Shown here: positions 36,822-46,561 of the stretch, piece after piece
Numbering within the stretch: the stretch's first letter is position 1
How the letters are laid out: each line of letters opens with the position of its first letter
NCBI RefSeq assembly: GCF_014279595.1
Contig: NZ_CP047943.1
Span: 2,416,422-2,480,421, forward strand
Source of the DNA: Synechococcus sp. RS9909
GTDB lineage: Bacteria; Cyanobacteriota; Cyanobacteriia; PCC-6307; Cyanobiaceae
Length of the DNA stretch: 64,000 nt
Reading direction: 5' to 3'
Notes under the pieces: generated by a model
What the model was told of the DNA's origin: nothing
What the model saw: only the letters and a program-made list of their open reading frames with translations
Database searches by the model: none
Made by a program: the position numbers and the translations under genes

Positions 36822-39492
36822 GTGCGGCGCTGAGCTCCTCCCGCGCCGCGGCCAGGGCCCTGTCGAGGGCAGCGCCATCGCGGCCACCGGCCTGGGCCAG
36901 GTTGGGGCGGCCGCCACCGCCGCCACCGCAGACCTTGGCGATTCCACCAATGAACTTGCCGGCCTGCTGCCCCCTGGAGATCACCGCCTTGCCGAAGGCC
37001 GCCACCAGGATCACCTTGCCCAGATCGCCGGGGTCGGGCAGACCGCCCAGAACCACAGCCGCGCCGTCGCCGAGCTGATCCACCAGGCCCTGAGCCGCGC
37101 TCTGCAAACCGCCACCCTCGACACCATCGAGGCGCGCCACCAGCAGCTGGTGCGCACCCACCGCCACCGCCTGCCCCGCCAGCGCCGCTGATTTCGCCAG
37201 GGCGAGTTCTTCACGGGCGGCAACCAGAGCCTTCTGGCTGGCCTTGAGCTCATCCGCCAGCTGCACGACGCGATCCACGATCTCGGCGGGCTGGGCCTTG
37301 AAACGCTCGCCCAGTTGCTTCACCACCGCGTCGCGCTCGTTGAGATAAGCCAGCACAGCCGGGCCGGCCACCGCTTCGATGCGGCGGATGCCGGCGGCCA
37401 CGCCGCTCTCGCTCACGATCTTGAACAGACCGATCTCAGCGGTGTTGGCCACGTGGGTGCCGCCGCAGAGCTCCATCGACACGCCGGGCACATCCACCAC
37501 CCGCACCACATCGGCGTATTTCTCACCGAACATCGCCACGGCACCGGCGGCCTTGGCTGTCTCGATCGCCATCTCCTGAACCTCGAGGCTGTGGGCCTCG
37601 CTGATCCAGCCGTTGATCAGCGCTTCGATCTGCTCGAGCTCGGCGGCGGTGACGGCACGGGGGCAGTGGAAATCGAAGCGGAGGCGATCGAAATCCACCA
37701 GCGAACCAGCCTGGCCGATGCCCGGATCCACCACCTGCTTCAGGGCCGCCTGCAGCAGGTGCGTGGCGGTGTGGTTCGCCTGGGCGCGGCGGCGGCAGGC
37801 CCGGTCCACCTGGCCATGCACCACATCCCCGAGGCTGAGCACGCCGCGCTCGATGCGGCCGCTGTGCACAAACACACTGCGGTTGCGCGACACCGCCTCG
37901 ATCGCCACGATCAGGCCATGGCCATCCGGCCCGTCGCCGCTGAGCACGCCGCGATCCCCCACCTGGCCGCCGCCTTCGCCATAGAAGGGGGTGGTGTCGA
38001 GCACCACCTGCACGCTGTCTCCTGCCACGGCCCGCTGCGCCGGCTCGCCGTTCACCACCAGCGCCACCACGCAGCTGCTCTGCTCCAGCAGCTCGTAGCC
38101 GCGGAAGGCCGTGGCCTCCAGATCAGCCGCCACCTGATCGATCGCTTCCTGGAGGGTGAGATCAATGCTCACCGCCGCGGCCTTGGCCCGCTGACGCTGG
38201 GCCTCCATCGCCGCCTCAAATCCATCGAGATCCACCGTGAGACCGTGCTCCTCAGCGATCTCCTCGGTGAGCTCCAAAGGGAAGCCGTAGGTGTCGTAGA
38301 GCTCGAAGGCCTGCGCGCCGGAGATCTGCTTGGGCTTGGCCGCCAGCACATCGGCCAACAACTTCTCTCCCCGCTCCAGGGTTTCCAGGAAGCGGGCTTC
38401 TTCACGCTGGAGCTCCGCCAGGATCACCTCGCGGCGCTCCAGCAGCTGCGGGTAAGCGCTCTGCATCAGCGCGATCGAGGCTTCGCCCATCGCCGTGAGG
38501 AAGGGCTTGTCGATGCCAAGCAGGCGGCCATGGCGCACCACGCGGCGCAGCAACCGGCGCAGGATGTAGCCGCGGCCGAGATTGCTGGCCGTCACGCCAT
38601 CGCCAATCAGCTGGGTGATGGCACGGGAGTGGTCGCCGATCACCTTGAGGCTGGTTTTGCCCTTCCCATCGAGGGCGGGATAGGCCACGCCCGCCAGTTG
38701 TGCCGCCGTTTCGATCAGCGGATAGATGAGATCGGTTTCGTAGTTATTGGGAACGGCCTGCAGGATCTGGGCCATCCGCTCCAGGCCCATGCCGGTGTCG
38801 ATGTTGCGGTTCTCCAGCGGCGTGAGCGTGCCCTCGGCGTCGCGGTTGTACTGCATGAACACCAAGTTGTAGAACTCGATGAAGCGGGAATCGTCCTCGA
38901 GGTCGATGCCGTCGTCGCCGAGTTCGGGCTTGAAGTCGTAATAGATCTCCGAGCAGGGGCCGCAGGGGCCGGTGGGGCCGGAGGCCCAGAAGTTGTCGGC
39001 CTCATCCATGCGGATGATCCGCTTAGGGTTCACTCCCACCCGATCGCGCCAGATCGCCTCGCCTTCGTCGTCCTCGCGGAACACGCTCACGACGAGATTC
39101 TTCGGCGAAAGGCCGAACACCTCGGTGCTCAGCTCCCAGGCCCACTGAATCGCCTGCTCCTTGAAGTAGTCGCCGAAGGAGAAGTTGCCGAGCATCTCGA
39201 AAAACGTGTGATGCCGCGCCGTGCGGCCCACGTTTTCGATGTCGTTGGTGCGGATGCACTTCTGGGAACTGGTGGCGCGGGGCGCTGGCCGCTGCTGCTG
39301 CCCCAGAAACACCGGCTTGAAGGGGAGCATGCCGGCGATGGTGAGCAGCACCGTGGGGTCCTCCGGAACCAGGGAGGCGCTGGCGATGCGCTGGTGGCCG
39401 CGCTGCTCATAAAAGGCCAGAAAGGCCTCGCGAATCTGCTCACCACTGCGGGGACGTGCCTCCTGCGGACGCGACGATCGTGCAACAGCCAT
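36814..39492 (-). CDS. alaS: Alanyl-tRNA synthetase
   Basis: AlaRS charges tRNA(Ala) and edits mischarged Ser and Gly. From the ATG at 39492 it is 892 residues, the normal size; the open frame continues far upstream but overlaps other genes. The catalytic domain shows [43 protein letters not shown] and [10 protein letters not shown]. The editing domain has [11 protein letters not shown] and [15 protein letters not shown]-Ala domain ends with [13 protein letters not shown]. It is divergent from the membrane protein gene at 39528. Confidence 0.98.
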   Translation of the reverse strand: MAVARSSRPQEARPRSGEQIREAFLAFYEQRGHQRIASASLVPEDPTVLLTIAGMLPFKPVFLGQQQRPAPRATSSQKCIRTNDIENVGRTARHHTFFEMLGNFSFGDYFKEQAIQWAWELSTEVFGLSPKNLVVSVFREDDEGEAIWRDRVGVNPKRIIRMDEADNFWASGPTGPCGPCSEIYYDFKPELGDDGIDLEDDSRFIEFYNLVFMQYNRDAEGTLTPLENRNIDTGMGLERMAQILQAVPNNYETDLIYPLIETAAQLAGVAYPALDGKGKTSLKVIGDHSRAITQLIGDGVTASNLGRGYILRRLLRRVVRHGRLLGIDKPFLTAMGEASIALMQSAYPQLLERREVILAELQREEARFLETLERGEKLLADVLAAKPKQISGAQAFELYDTYGFPLELTEEIAEEHGLTVDLDGFEAAMEAQRQRAKAAAVSIDLTLQEAIDQVAADLEATAFRGYELLEQSSCVVALVVNGEPAQRAVAGDSVQVVLDTTPFYGEGGGQVGDRGVLSGDGPDGHGLIVAIEAVSRNRSVFVHSGRIERGVLSLGDVVHGQVDRACRRRAQANHTATHLLQAALKQVVDPGIGQAGSLVDFDRLRFDFHCPRAVTAAELEQIEALINGWISEAHSLEVQEMAIETAKAAGAVAMFGEKYADVVRVVDVPGVSMELCGGTHVANTAEIGLFKIVSESGVAAGIRRIEAVAGPAVLAYLNERDAVVKQLGERFKAQPAEIVDRVVQLADELKASQKALVAAREELALAKSAALAGQAVAVGAHQLLVARLDGVEGGGLQSAAQGLVDQLGDGAAVVLGGLPDPGDLGKVILVAAFGKAVISRGQQAGKFIGGIAKVCGGGGGGRPNLAQAGGRDGAALDRALAAAREELSAALS

Positions 39493-39527
39493 GGCGAATT
39501 CGGGCGTGGGAGGCAGGTCCAGCAGCC

Positions 39528-39929
39528 ATGATCGCCCCTGAGCCGCCATCGACGTTTGCCGTGGACAGTCGCGCCAGCCTGCGCCTGCGCTCCATTGGCT
39601 GGGCCCTGCTAGCTGGCACCTGCGCCGGGTTGATGAGCCTGCCTCTCGGTCCCGAAATGGCGGTGCGCTCCACCGGCTGCGGACTCTTCTATGGCTTGCT
39701 GGCCTTCCATCTCGAGCGGGTCGATCCGGAGGATTCCCATCTGCGGGCCGGCCTTGTGGGGGCGGTGTGCGGGATCCGCAGCCTGGGGATGCCCCTGCCC
39801 TCACCCTGGGGGGGGCCTGACGCCCTGGCATCATTGGTGCAGGACCTCCTCTTGGCGTGGTTGCCGTTGATCGGCAGCGCACTCCTGCTTCACGGAACCC
39901 ACCGCATGTTGTCTGCGTCGCGGCCATGA
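39528..39929 (+). CDS. Small predicted membrane protein
   Basis: I do not recognise a family. From the ATG at 39528 it is 133 residues with hydrophobic segments around [35 protein letters not shown] and [16 protein letters not shown] Gly/Pro-rich loop ([14 protein letters not shown]) precedes the last one. It overlaps the SNF2 gene by four bases (ATGA at 39926-39929), which supports its being translated and co-expressed. It is divergent from alaS by 35 bases. Confidence 0.65.
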   Translation: MIAPEPPSTFAVDSRASLRLRSIGWALLAGTCAGLMSLPLGPEMAVRSTGCGLFYGLLAFHLERVDPEDSHLRAGLVGAVCGIRSLGMPLPSPWGGPDALASLVQDLLLAWLPLIGSALLLHGTHRMLSASRP

Positions 39930-42900
39930 GCCTGCTGCACGCCACCTGGCTCCCGGCCATCCGTACACCCACCAGTTCCGGGCGTGCCGCCCTGCTGGTG
40001 TGGGCGGACACCTGGCGTGTGGCGGAGCCGGCGGGCCCCGGCGTGACCCCGGCCACCCATCCCTTCACCCTCAGCGCCGATGACCTGCGCGCCTGGCTGA
40101 GCGAACGGGAGCTGCTGCCCGACGGCATCATCGATGCCACCGCCTGCCTCACCCTGCCCAGCCGCACGGTGAAACCGAAGCGGAAGCGTGGCGAGACCGC
40201 CCCTGTGGATGAGGGCTGGACGGGTCTGCCCCTGCAGGCGGGAGAACCGATTCCGAAGCAGACCGAATGGTGGCCCTGGCAGGTACAGGGCCTGGCGGTC
40301 GAACCCGGTGCAGCCACCGCCTGGCTGGCCCGCTTGCCCCTCTCCGGCCGCCACCCCGACCTCGCCGATGAGCTGCGCTGGTGGAGCCACATGCAGCGCT
40401 GGGCCCTCAGCCTGATTGCTCGCAGTCGCTGGATTCCCCAGGTGGAGCTGAGCAAAGGGGAGGGCTACCCCCACCGCGCCCGTTGGGTGCCTCTGCTCAA
40501 TCGCGAAGACGATCGCCGCCGCCTGGAAGACATGGCGGCCCGCCTGCCGCTGGTGGCCACCTGCGCTCTCCCCTGGCGCGAACCCACCGGGAAGCGCAGC
40601 AACCGCACCACCCGGCTGCGGCCTGAGGCGATGCGGGCGGCCAATCCGGTGGCCTGTTGTCGTCCCCGCAGCGGCCGACTGCGCGTCGCCACCCTGCTCG
40701 AAGACCTGGTGGATGCCCAGCTGCGCACGGGTTTCACAGCCCAGACGGACGGGCTCGATCCCCTGCTTGCCGCCTGGGAGGAGGCCCTCGGCAGCGACAC
40801 CGGCGTGATCCACCTGGGCGATGAAGACGCAGAGCGTCTGGCCACCGCCAGCCATCACTGGCGCGAAGGGGTGGCCGGCACTGTGGCGGCGGCGCGGGCC
40901 TGCCTGGAACTGGAGACCCCCGACGACGGCGATGACCTCTGGACCCTGCGGTTCGCACTGCAGGCCGAAGCGGATCCCACGCTCAAGGTGCCGGCCGCCC
41001 TCGCCTGGGCGGCCGGTCCGAAGGGACTCCAGCTCGGCGAAATCGCCGTGGAGCATCCGGGCGAACTGCTGCTGGAAGGCATGGGCCGGGCGCTCACGGT
41101 GTTTCCACCGATCGAACGCGGTCTCGACAGCGCCACGCCGGAAGGGATGCAACTCACCCCCGCCGAAGCCTTCGTGCTGGTGCGCACCGCAGCCCGCGAA
41201 CTCCGCGATGTGGGGGTGGGCGTGGAGCTTCCAGCCAGCCTCTCGGGTGGCCTGGCGAGCAGGCTCGGCCTGGCGATTCAGGCGGAACTACCGGAGAAAT
41301 CCCGCGGTTTCACGCTGGGCGAAACCCTCGACTGGAGCTGGGAGCTGATGATCGGCGGCGTCACCCTGACGCTGCGGGAACTGGAGCGCCTGGCGGGCAA
41401 GCGCAGCCCCCTGGTGCGGCACAAGGGCACCTGGATCGAGCTGCGCCCCAACGATCTCAAGAATGCGGAGCGGTTTTTCGCCGCGAAGCCCGATCTCAGC
41501 CTCGACGATGCCCTGCGCCTCACCGCCAGCGAAGGCGACACGCTGATGCGCATGCCGGTGCACCGCCTGGAAGCGGGCCCACGGCTGCAGGCGGTGCTCG
41601 AGCAGTATCACCAACAGAAAGCTCCCGATCCCCTGCCGGCGCCGGAGGGCTTCTGCGGCCAGCTGCGGCCTTACCAGGAGCGGGGCCTCGGCTGGCTGGC
41701 CTTTCTGCACCGCTTTGATCAAGGCGCCTGCCTGGCCGACGACATGGGTCTGGGCAAGACCATCCAGCTGCTCGCCTTTCTGCAGCACCTGAAGGCCGAG
41801 CAGGAGCTGAAGAGGCCGGTGTTGCTCGTGGCGCCCACCTCGGTGCTCACCAACTGGAAGCGGGAGGCCGCCGCCTTCACGCCGGAGCTCGAGGTGAAGG
41901 AGCACTACGGGCCCAGGCGCCCTGCCACCCCTGCAGCACTCAAGAAGAGCCTCAAGGATGTGGATCTGGTGCTCACCAGCTACGGCCTGCTCCAACGCGA
42001 CAGCGAACTGCTCGAAAGTCTCGATTGGCAGGGGGTGGTGATCGACGAAGCGCAGGCAATCAAGAATCCGAGCGCCAAACAGAGCATGGCGGCCCGAGAC
42101 CTGGCCCGCGCAGGACGCAGCAGCCGTTTCCGCATTGCCCTCACCGGCACGCCGGTGGAGAACCGGGTGAGCGAGCTCTGGGCCTTGATGGATTTCCTCA
42201 ACCCGCGGGTGCTCGGCGAAGAGGACTTCTTCCGCCAGCGCTACCGCATGCCGATTGAGCGCTATGGCGACATGTCGTCGCTGCGGGATCTGAAATCCCG
42301 CGTGGGACCTTTCATTCTTCGCCGGCTCAAAACCGACAAAGCGATCATTTCCGACCTGCCCGAAAAGGTGGAACTGAGCGAATGGGTGGGATTGAGCAGG
42401 GAGCAGAAAGCGCTCTATGCCAAAACCGTCGAGGACACCCTCGATGCGATTGCCCGGGCGCCCCGCGGACAACGGCATGGCCAGGTGCTGGGGTTGCTCA
42501 CCAAGCTGAAGCAGATCTGTAACCATCCCGCCCTGGCCCTGAAAGAGGAGGCGGCCGGCGACGAGTTCCTGCAGCGCTCCATGAAACTGCAGCGCCTGGA
42601 GGAAATCCTCGAGGAGGTGATCGACGCCGGCGACCGCGCCCTGCTCTTCACCCAGTTCGCCGAATGGGGCCATCTGCTGCAGGGTTACCTGCAACGGCGC
42701 TGGCGCAGCGAAGTGCCGTTCCTGAACGGCAGCACCAGCAAGAGCGAACGCCAGGCGATGGTCGATCGCTTCCAGGAAGACCCGCGGGGGCCTCAGCTGT
42801 TCCTGCTGTCACTGAAAGCCGGTGGTGTGGGCCTCAACCTCACCCGCGCCAGCCATGTGTTTCACATCGATCGCTGGTGGAATCCGGCGGTGGAAAACCA

Positions 42901-43123
42901 GGCCACCGACCGCGCCTACCGGATCGGCCAGACGAACCGGGTGATGGTGCACAAGTTCATCACCAGTGGATCGGTCGAAGAAAAAATCGACCGGATGATC
43001 CGCGAGAAATCACGCCTCGCCGAAGACATCATCGGCTCAGGCGAAGATTGGCTCGGCGGGCTCGACATGGGCCAGCTGAAGGAACTGGTGAGCCTCGACG
43101 ACAACGGATCACTTTCAGCATGA
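39926..43123 (+). CDS. SNF2/Rad54-like helicase-family ATPase
   Basis: This 1065-residue bacterial SNF2-family DNA translocase has a roughly 570-residue N-terminal region, including an SNF2-associated domain (about 440-570). The RecA-like core contains [16 protein letters not shown], the Walker A motif DDMGLGKT (605-612), [59 protein letters not shown] and DRAYRIGQ. Such proteins remodel protein-DNA or polymerase-DNA complexes. It is followed, with a four-base overlap, by a SWIM-finger protein, a known association for bacterial SNF2 enzymes. Confidence 0.93.
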   Translation: MSLLHATWLPAIRTPTSSGRAALLVWADTWRVAEPAGPGVTPATHPFTLSADDLRAWLSERELLPDGIIDATACLTLPSRTVKPKRKRGETAPVDEGWTGLPLQAGEPIPKQTEWWPWQVQGLAVEPGAATAWLARLPLSGRHPDLADELRWWSHMQRWALSLIARSRWIPQVELSKGEGYPHRARWVPLLNREDDRRRLEDMAARLPLVATCALPWREPTGKRSNRTTRLRPEAMRAANPVACCRPRSGRLRVATLLEDLVDAQLRTGFTAQTDGLDPLLAAWEEALGSDTGVIHLGDEDAERLATASHHWREGVAGTVAAARACLELETPDDGDDLWTLRFALQAEADPTLKVPAALAWAAGPKGLQLGEIAVEHPGELLLEGMGRALTVFPPIERGLDSATPEGMQLTPAEAFVLVRTAARELRDVGVGVELPASLSGGLASRLGLAIQAELPEKSRGFTLGETLDWSWELMIGGVTLTLRELERLAGKRSPLVRHKGTWIELRPNDLKNAERFFAAKPDLSLDDALRLTASEGDTLMRMPVHRLEAGPRLQAVLEQYHQQKAPDPLPAPEGFCGQLRPYQERGLGWLAFLHRFDQGACLADDMGLGKTIQLLAFLQHLKAEQELKRPVLLVAPTSVLTNWKREAAAFTPELEVKEHYGPRRPATPAALKKSLKDVDLVLTSYGLLQRDSELLESLDWQGVVIDEAQAIKNPSAKQSMAARDLARAGRSSRFRIALTGTPVENRVSELWALMDFLNPRVLGEEDFFRQRYRMPIERYGDMSSLRDLKSRVGPFILRRLKTDKAIISDLPEKVELSEWVGLSREQKALYAKTVEDTLDAIARAPRGQRHGQVLGLLTKLKQICNHPALALKEEAAGDEFLQRSMKLQRLEEILEEVIDAGDRALLFTQFAEWGHLLQGYLQRRWRSEVPFLNGSTSKSERQAMVDRFQEDPRGPQLFLLSLKAGGVGLNLTRASHVFHIDRWWNPAVENQATDRAYRIGQTNRVMVHKFITSGSVEEKIDRMIREKSRLAEDIIGSGEDWLGGLDMGQLKELVSLDDNGSLSA

Positions 43124-44016
43124 CCCTCACCCCTCCCGGCAACGGCATCAACACCTCCCTCGGCGACGAGGGCCTGGGGCAGCAGCCCTGGTGGGTGGAG
43201 CAGTGGATGGAGCTGATCAACTCCTACCGCTTCAAAAAACGGTTGGAGCGCGCCTGGGCCTATGCCCGCGAAGGGCATGTGACCTCGATCCGCTTCGAAG
43301 GGCGGCGGGTGCACGCCCGCGTGCAGGGCACCGGCGAAGACCCCTACAAGGTGAAGCTCTGGCTCGATGTGCTCAGCGACGAAGACTGGGGCTATGTGCT
43401 CGAAGCCCTGACCCAGAAGGCGCGCTGGTCGGCGCAGTTGCTGGCGGGAATCATGCCGGCGGACATCGAACGGGCCTTCGCGGCCAGCGGCCGACGTCTC
43501 TTTCCCTTCAAGCTCCAGGAGGTGCGCAGCGAATGCAGTTGTCCCGATAAAGCCAACCCCTGCAAACACATCAGTGCCGTGTATTTCCTGATGGGGGAGC
43601 GGTTCAGCGAAGACCCCTTCGTGCTCTTCCAATTGCGCGGTCGCACCCGCGCCAAGCTGCTGGAGGATCTGGCTGAACACCGCCGGCAAGCCCTGGAGGC
43701 GCTCGCTGAGTCGTCGGAAGCGGATCAGAACGACGGCCAAGGTGCGGACGACAGCCCGGCAACCCTGGCGCCACCCCATCCCGCCGTGCTCGATCCCACC
43801 CTCTGGTGGCGCTACGACGCCGCCCTCGACGGCGATCTGGTGGTGATCACCCCGGCCATGGACGGCGACACGGGCCTGGATGCGGCCGGTGAGCTGCCCC
43901 TGGCGGAGGAACCACGCTTCCCCGAGGCCAAACAGCACTTCCTGACGCACCTGCGCGAGCAAGGCCAAACGCTGGCCCAGCAAGCGATGCTCGCCGCGAT
44001 GGCCGCCGGTGGCTGA
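43120..44016 (+). CDS. SWIM zinc-finger protein
   Basis: The 298-residue protein carries a SWIM finger, CxCx(n)CxH, visible as CSCPDKANPCKH (about residues 142-153), a predicted nucleic-acid or protein-binding motif. Upstream lies WVEQWMELINSYRFKKRLERAW, common to SNF2-linked SWIM proteins. Its start (ATG 43120) overlaps the helicase stop, and its end overlaps the MEKHLA gene start, so the three are coupled. It probably works with the SNF2 enzyme as a targeting subunit. Confidence 0.88.
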   Translation: MTLTPPGNGINTSLGDEGLGQQPWWVEQWMELINSYRFKKRLERAWAYAREGHVTSIRFEGRRVHARVQGTGEDPYKVKLWLDVLSDEDWGYVLEALTQKARWSAQLLAGIMPADIERAFAASGRRLFPFKLQEVRSECSCPDKANPCKHISAVYFLMGERFSEDPFVLFQLRGRTRAKLLEDLAEHRRQALEALAESSEADQNDGQGADDSPATLAPPHPAVLDPTLWWRYDAALDGDLVVITPAMDGDTGLDAAGELPLAEEPRFPEAKQHFLTHLREQGQTLAQQAMLAAMAAGG

Positions 44017-44500
44017 AGCGCCCTGGCTGAGCTTGGCAACACAGGGCCTGGTGACGCTCCTGCTGCACTCCCACCAGCGCGCCTTCGGCCAACCCCTGCT
44101 GGCCTGCGACCGGAGCGGCAACGCAGGCCGATTGATCTGTCAGGAACTCTTCGCTGCCGACATGGCCGTGCTCGCCCACGACGGCGCCGCTCTCGACGCA
44201 GGCGAAGGCCCCCGACTCACCTATGCCAACGCCACCGCCCTGCGGTTGTGGCAACGGCCCTGGTCCGCCATGGTGGGCATGCCCTCCCGACGCACGGCAC
44301 CGGAGAGCGAGCGACGGGACCGGGCGCAGGCCCTCAGCACCGCACAACAACGCGATGCCTTTCGCGGCTATCGGGGCATCCGCATCGACCGGAATGGGCG
44401 CCGTTTCGTGATCAACAACGCCCGCATCTGGACCCTCCGGGATGGGGACGGTCGCGCCTGTGGTCAGGCGGCCGCCTTTGCCGACTGGTGGCTGCTCTGA
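44009..44500 (+). CDS. MEKHLA-domain protein
   Basis: MEKHLA is a PAS-like domain found in plant HD-ZIP III proteins and in short cyanobacterial and bacterial proteins. Most of this 163-residue product is that domain: RLTYANATALRLWQRPWSAMVG, then GYRGIRIDRNGRRFVINNAR and IWTLRDGDGRACGQAAAF. The start is GTG at 44009, inside the end of the SWIM gene. A sensory or ligand-binding role is likely from the PAS resemblance but no ligand is known. Confidence 0.82.
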   Translation: MAEAPWLSLATQGLVTLLLHSHQRAFGQPLLACDRSGNAGRLICQELFAADMAVLAHDGAALDAGEGPRLTYANATALRLWQRPWSAMVGMPSRRTAPESERRDRAQALSTAQQRDAFRGYRGIRIDRNGRRFVINNARIWTLRDGDGRACGQAAAFADWWLL

Positions 44501-44679
44501 AGACAAACGGCTCTGAGGGGCGGTTGTCACGACACGGCAGTGGTGGCAACCGAAGCAGGTGGTCGAGACCGAACCTGAACGGCCGGTTCTCCGGCTGTTG
44601 GTGCCCAAGCACAGGGCGCAGATTGGCGGTGCGGGTGACAACCAACACCCCCAACTTCCACCTTCTGGAGGACACCACC

Positions 44680-45075
44680 ATGATCACCCTTCGCCAATCT
44701 CCCTTCGATCTGTTTGAGCGCCTGGACCAGCAACTGTCCCAGGCCGAGCGGGTTCCTGCAGCGGAAATCCACGACACGGCCGAGGCCTATGTGATCAGCC
44801 TTGAGCTGCCCGGTGTCGACAAGAGCACGATCGACGTGCAGGCCACCGATCGCAGCATCAGCGTGACCGCAGAACGTCGTCGCCCCGACAACGCCGAGGA
44901 CGAAGACACCGCCCTGCTCAGTGAGTTCCGCTACGGCAGCTGGAGCCGCAGTTTCCGCTTTCCCCAGGGACTGAACCGTGAGCAACTCCAAGCCAGTTAT
45001 CGCGATGGTGTGCTCACCATCCGTGCCGGAAAAGTGAACAGCCACACCGCCGTTGCGGTGCAGGTGGAGAGCTGA
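44680..45075 (+). CDS. Small heat-shock protein Hsp20 (alpha-crystallin family)
   Basis: This 131-residue holdase is typical of cyanobacterial HspA-like proteins. The ATG at 44680 has a TCTGGAGG ribosome site; upstream in-frame codons lack family similarity. The alpha-crystallin domain runs from AEIHDTAEAYVISLELPGVDK to LQASYRDGVLTIRAGK. The terminal Ile-x-Ile-like tail is replaced by AVAVQVES. The 179-base gap before it contains no other gene and may carry a stress promoter, but I could not identify one. Confidence 0.92.
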   Translation: MITLRQSPFDLFERLDQQLSQAERVPAAEIHDTAEAYVISLELPGVDKSTIDVQATDRSISVTAERRRPDNAEDEDTALLSEFRYGSWSRSFRFPQGLNREQLQASYRDGVLTIRAGKVNSHTAVAVQVES

Positions 45076-45102
45076 GCAGCAACCAGCAGCCCACGCTGAT
45101 GT

Positions 45103-46416
45103 TCAGCGGCCAACACCGAGCAGGTCGTGGCCAATGAACACCAGCGTGAACAGCACAAAGAACACCAGCCCCAGCCAGCACAATCCCCGCATCCAGGGTC
45201 CGTAACGGTGCTCCAGCGGCACCAGGGCACTGTTCATCGTGTCCATCGCCATCCAGGCGAACAGCGGGGCGGTGACAAAGCTGCCGGTCATCGCTCCGAA
45301 CACAAAATCCGTGACCCCCACACCACCGCTTGATGCCAGCAACAGGGCCAGCACGGAGGCGAGGAAGTGGAGCACCACCCAGAGCGCCAGGCGGCGCCGC
45401 TGAGGACCCGGCGCCGCATCGCCCCGATCCTTGCCCTGGAGCAGGCCCTGAATCGCCGAAATGCTGCGCGGATAGGCATCCAGACAGGTGAGGGTGGTGC
45501 TGAACATGGCCGAGAACGCGGCCGGAATGATCACCCAGGCGGCCCAGCCGCCCATCGCTTCGGTGTAAAGCCGGATCAGCTTCTGCGCGAACGACACACC
45601 ACTGGCGGAGAGCATCCCGTCACCGGTGCCATACATGGTGTAAGCACCAAGAATCACGAAGAACAGGGCCGTCGCCACCGTGACGGCGTAGCCCAGATTG
45701 AAGTCAAATTCAGCCTCCTGACGACTGGCGGTGTGATGACTGTCGCGGGCGCGCGAGAACATCCACAGCGATGGCCACACACACATCTCCACCGGCCCCG
45801 GCATCCACCCCATCAGAGGGATCAGAAAACCGAGGTTGGCCCAGGTCCAGGGACTGGGATCGGCCGCGGACCAGCTGGTGGCCACATCCGCCACGGGCCC
45901 GCGGATCAGCAAGGTGAAGGCCGCGACGCCGGTGAGCAGGGTGAGCAGCGCCACCAACACTTTCGAGATCCGGTCGAGGGCGCGGTAATGGCCAAGAAGG
46001 AGCAGCAGCGCACTGACCAGCAATACGGCAATCGCCAGGCCGTAGGGATCGAAGCCGGCAAGCACCGGCACAGTCGTGAGCAGGAGCCCGGCCACGAAAC
46101 TCACCGCGGCGATGGTGAGGGTGCCCGTCACCAGGCTCACGATCAGATACAGGGGCAGATAGGCGCGGCTGCGGGCCTGAAATCCCTCCAGGAGCGACTG
46201 CCCGGTGGCCGCCGTGAAGCGACTGCCCACCAGCAGGAACGGGTACTTGAGCAGGTTGGTGAGCAGGATCAGACCCACCAGGGCAAAACCGAAACGGGCA
46301 CCGGCGGTGGTGGACGACATCAGATGGGAGCCGCCGATGCAGGCCCCTGCCAACAGGATTCCCGGCCCCAGGCTCTGACGCAGTCCGCGCCAGCCCCGGT
46401 CAACGGTTGTGGTCAT
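45103..46416 (-). CDS. NRAMP-like membrane transporter with altered metal motifs
   Basis: The 437-residue protein has about eleven hydrophobic helices in an NRAMP/LeuT-like arrangement. Helix 1 reads LGPGILLAGACIGGSHLMSS, where classical NRAMP has DPGN, and helix 6 reads GWMPGPVEMCVWPSLW where MPHN would be. Both substrate-binding motifs are thus replaced, as in NRAMP-related proteins with other substrates, so Mn or Fe transport should not be assumed. I use the ATG at 46416; ATG 46458 and GTG 46461 are alternatives. It is divergent from flv3 and convergent with hsp20. Confidence 0.75.
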   Translation of the reverse strand: MTTTVDRGWRGLRQSLGPGILLAGACIGGSHLMSSTTAGARFGFALVGLILLTNLLKYPFLLVGSRFTAATGQSLLEGFQARSRAYLPLYLIVSLVTGTLTIAAVSFVAGLLLTTVPVLAGFDPYGLAIAVLLVSALLLLLGHYRALDRISKVLVALLTLLTGVAAFTLLIRGPVADVATSWSAADPSPWTWANLGFLIPLMGWMPGPVEMCVWPSLWMFSRARDSHHTASRQEAEFDFNLGYAVTVATALFFVILGAYTMYGTGDGMLSASGVSFAQKLIRLYTEAMGGWAAWVIIPAAFSAMFSTTLTCLDAYPRSISAIQGLLQGKDRGDAAPGPQRRRLALWVVLHFLASVLALLLASSGGVGVTDFVFGAMTGSFVTAPLFAWMAMDTMNSALVPLEHRYGPWMRGLCWLGLVFFVLFTLVFIGHDLLGVGR

Positions 46417-46524
46417 GATCGCCAGCGCACGGACGGCCATCCTCCGCTGCCGCCCCATCACGGGCCCTCAGGCCGCCTGGGCGGCGATGTAACGCACGAG
46501 CGTCGGCCAGGTCTGAAAACGAAC

Positions 46525-46538
46525 ACTGTTTCTACAGT
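46525..46538 (+). promoter_or_regulatory. ACTGT-TTCT-ACAGT palindrome upstream of flv3
   Basis: ACTGT (46525-46529) and ACAGT (46534-46538) form a 5-4-5 palindrome 23 bases before the flv3 ATG. TACAGT at 46533-46538 may also act as a -10 box. It is a candidate operator, supported only by symmetry and position. Confidence 0.3.
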
Positions 46539-46561
46539 CGAGGTTCGCCGCACGCAATGGG

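Noticed and set aside
37315-39531. 738-codon open frame antisense to alaS
   Set aside because: Full-length alaS motifs are on the other strand. Long antisense frames are common in GC-rich codon-biased genes, and the translation is His-rich and repetitive with no domain.
36814-40455. 1213-residue version of alaS
   Set aside because: The extra 321 residues read through the divergent membrane-protein and SNF2 genes. The ATG at 39492 gives the normal AlaRS length.
41288-42694. 468-codon open frame antisense to the SNF2 gene
   Set aside because: It lies entirely within the helicase core and its translation is low-complexity with no motif.
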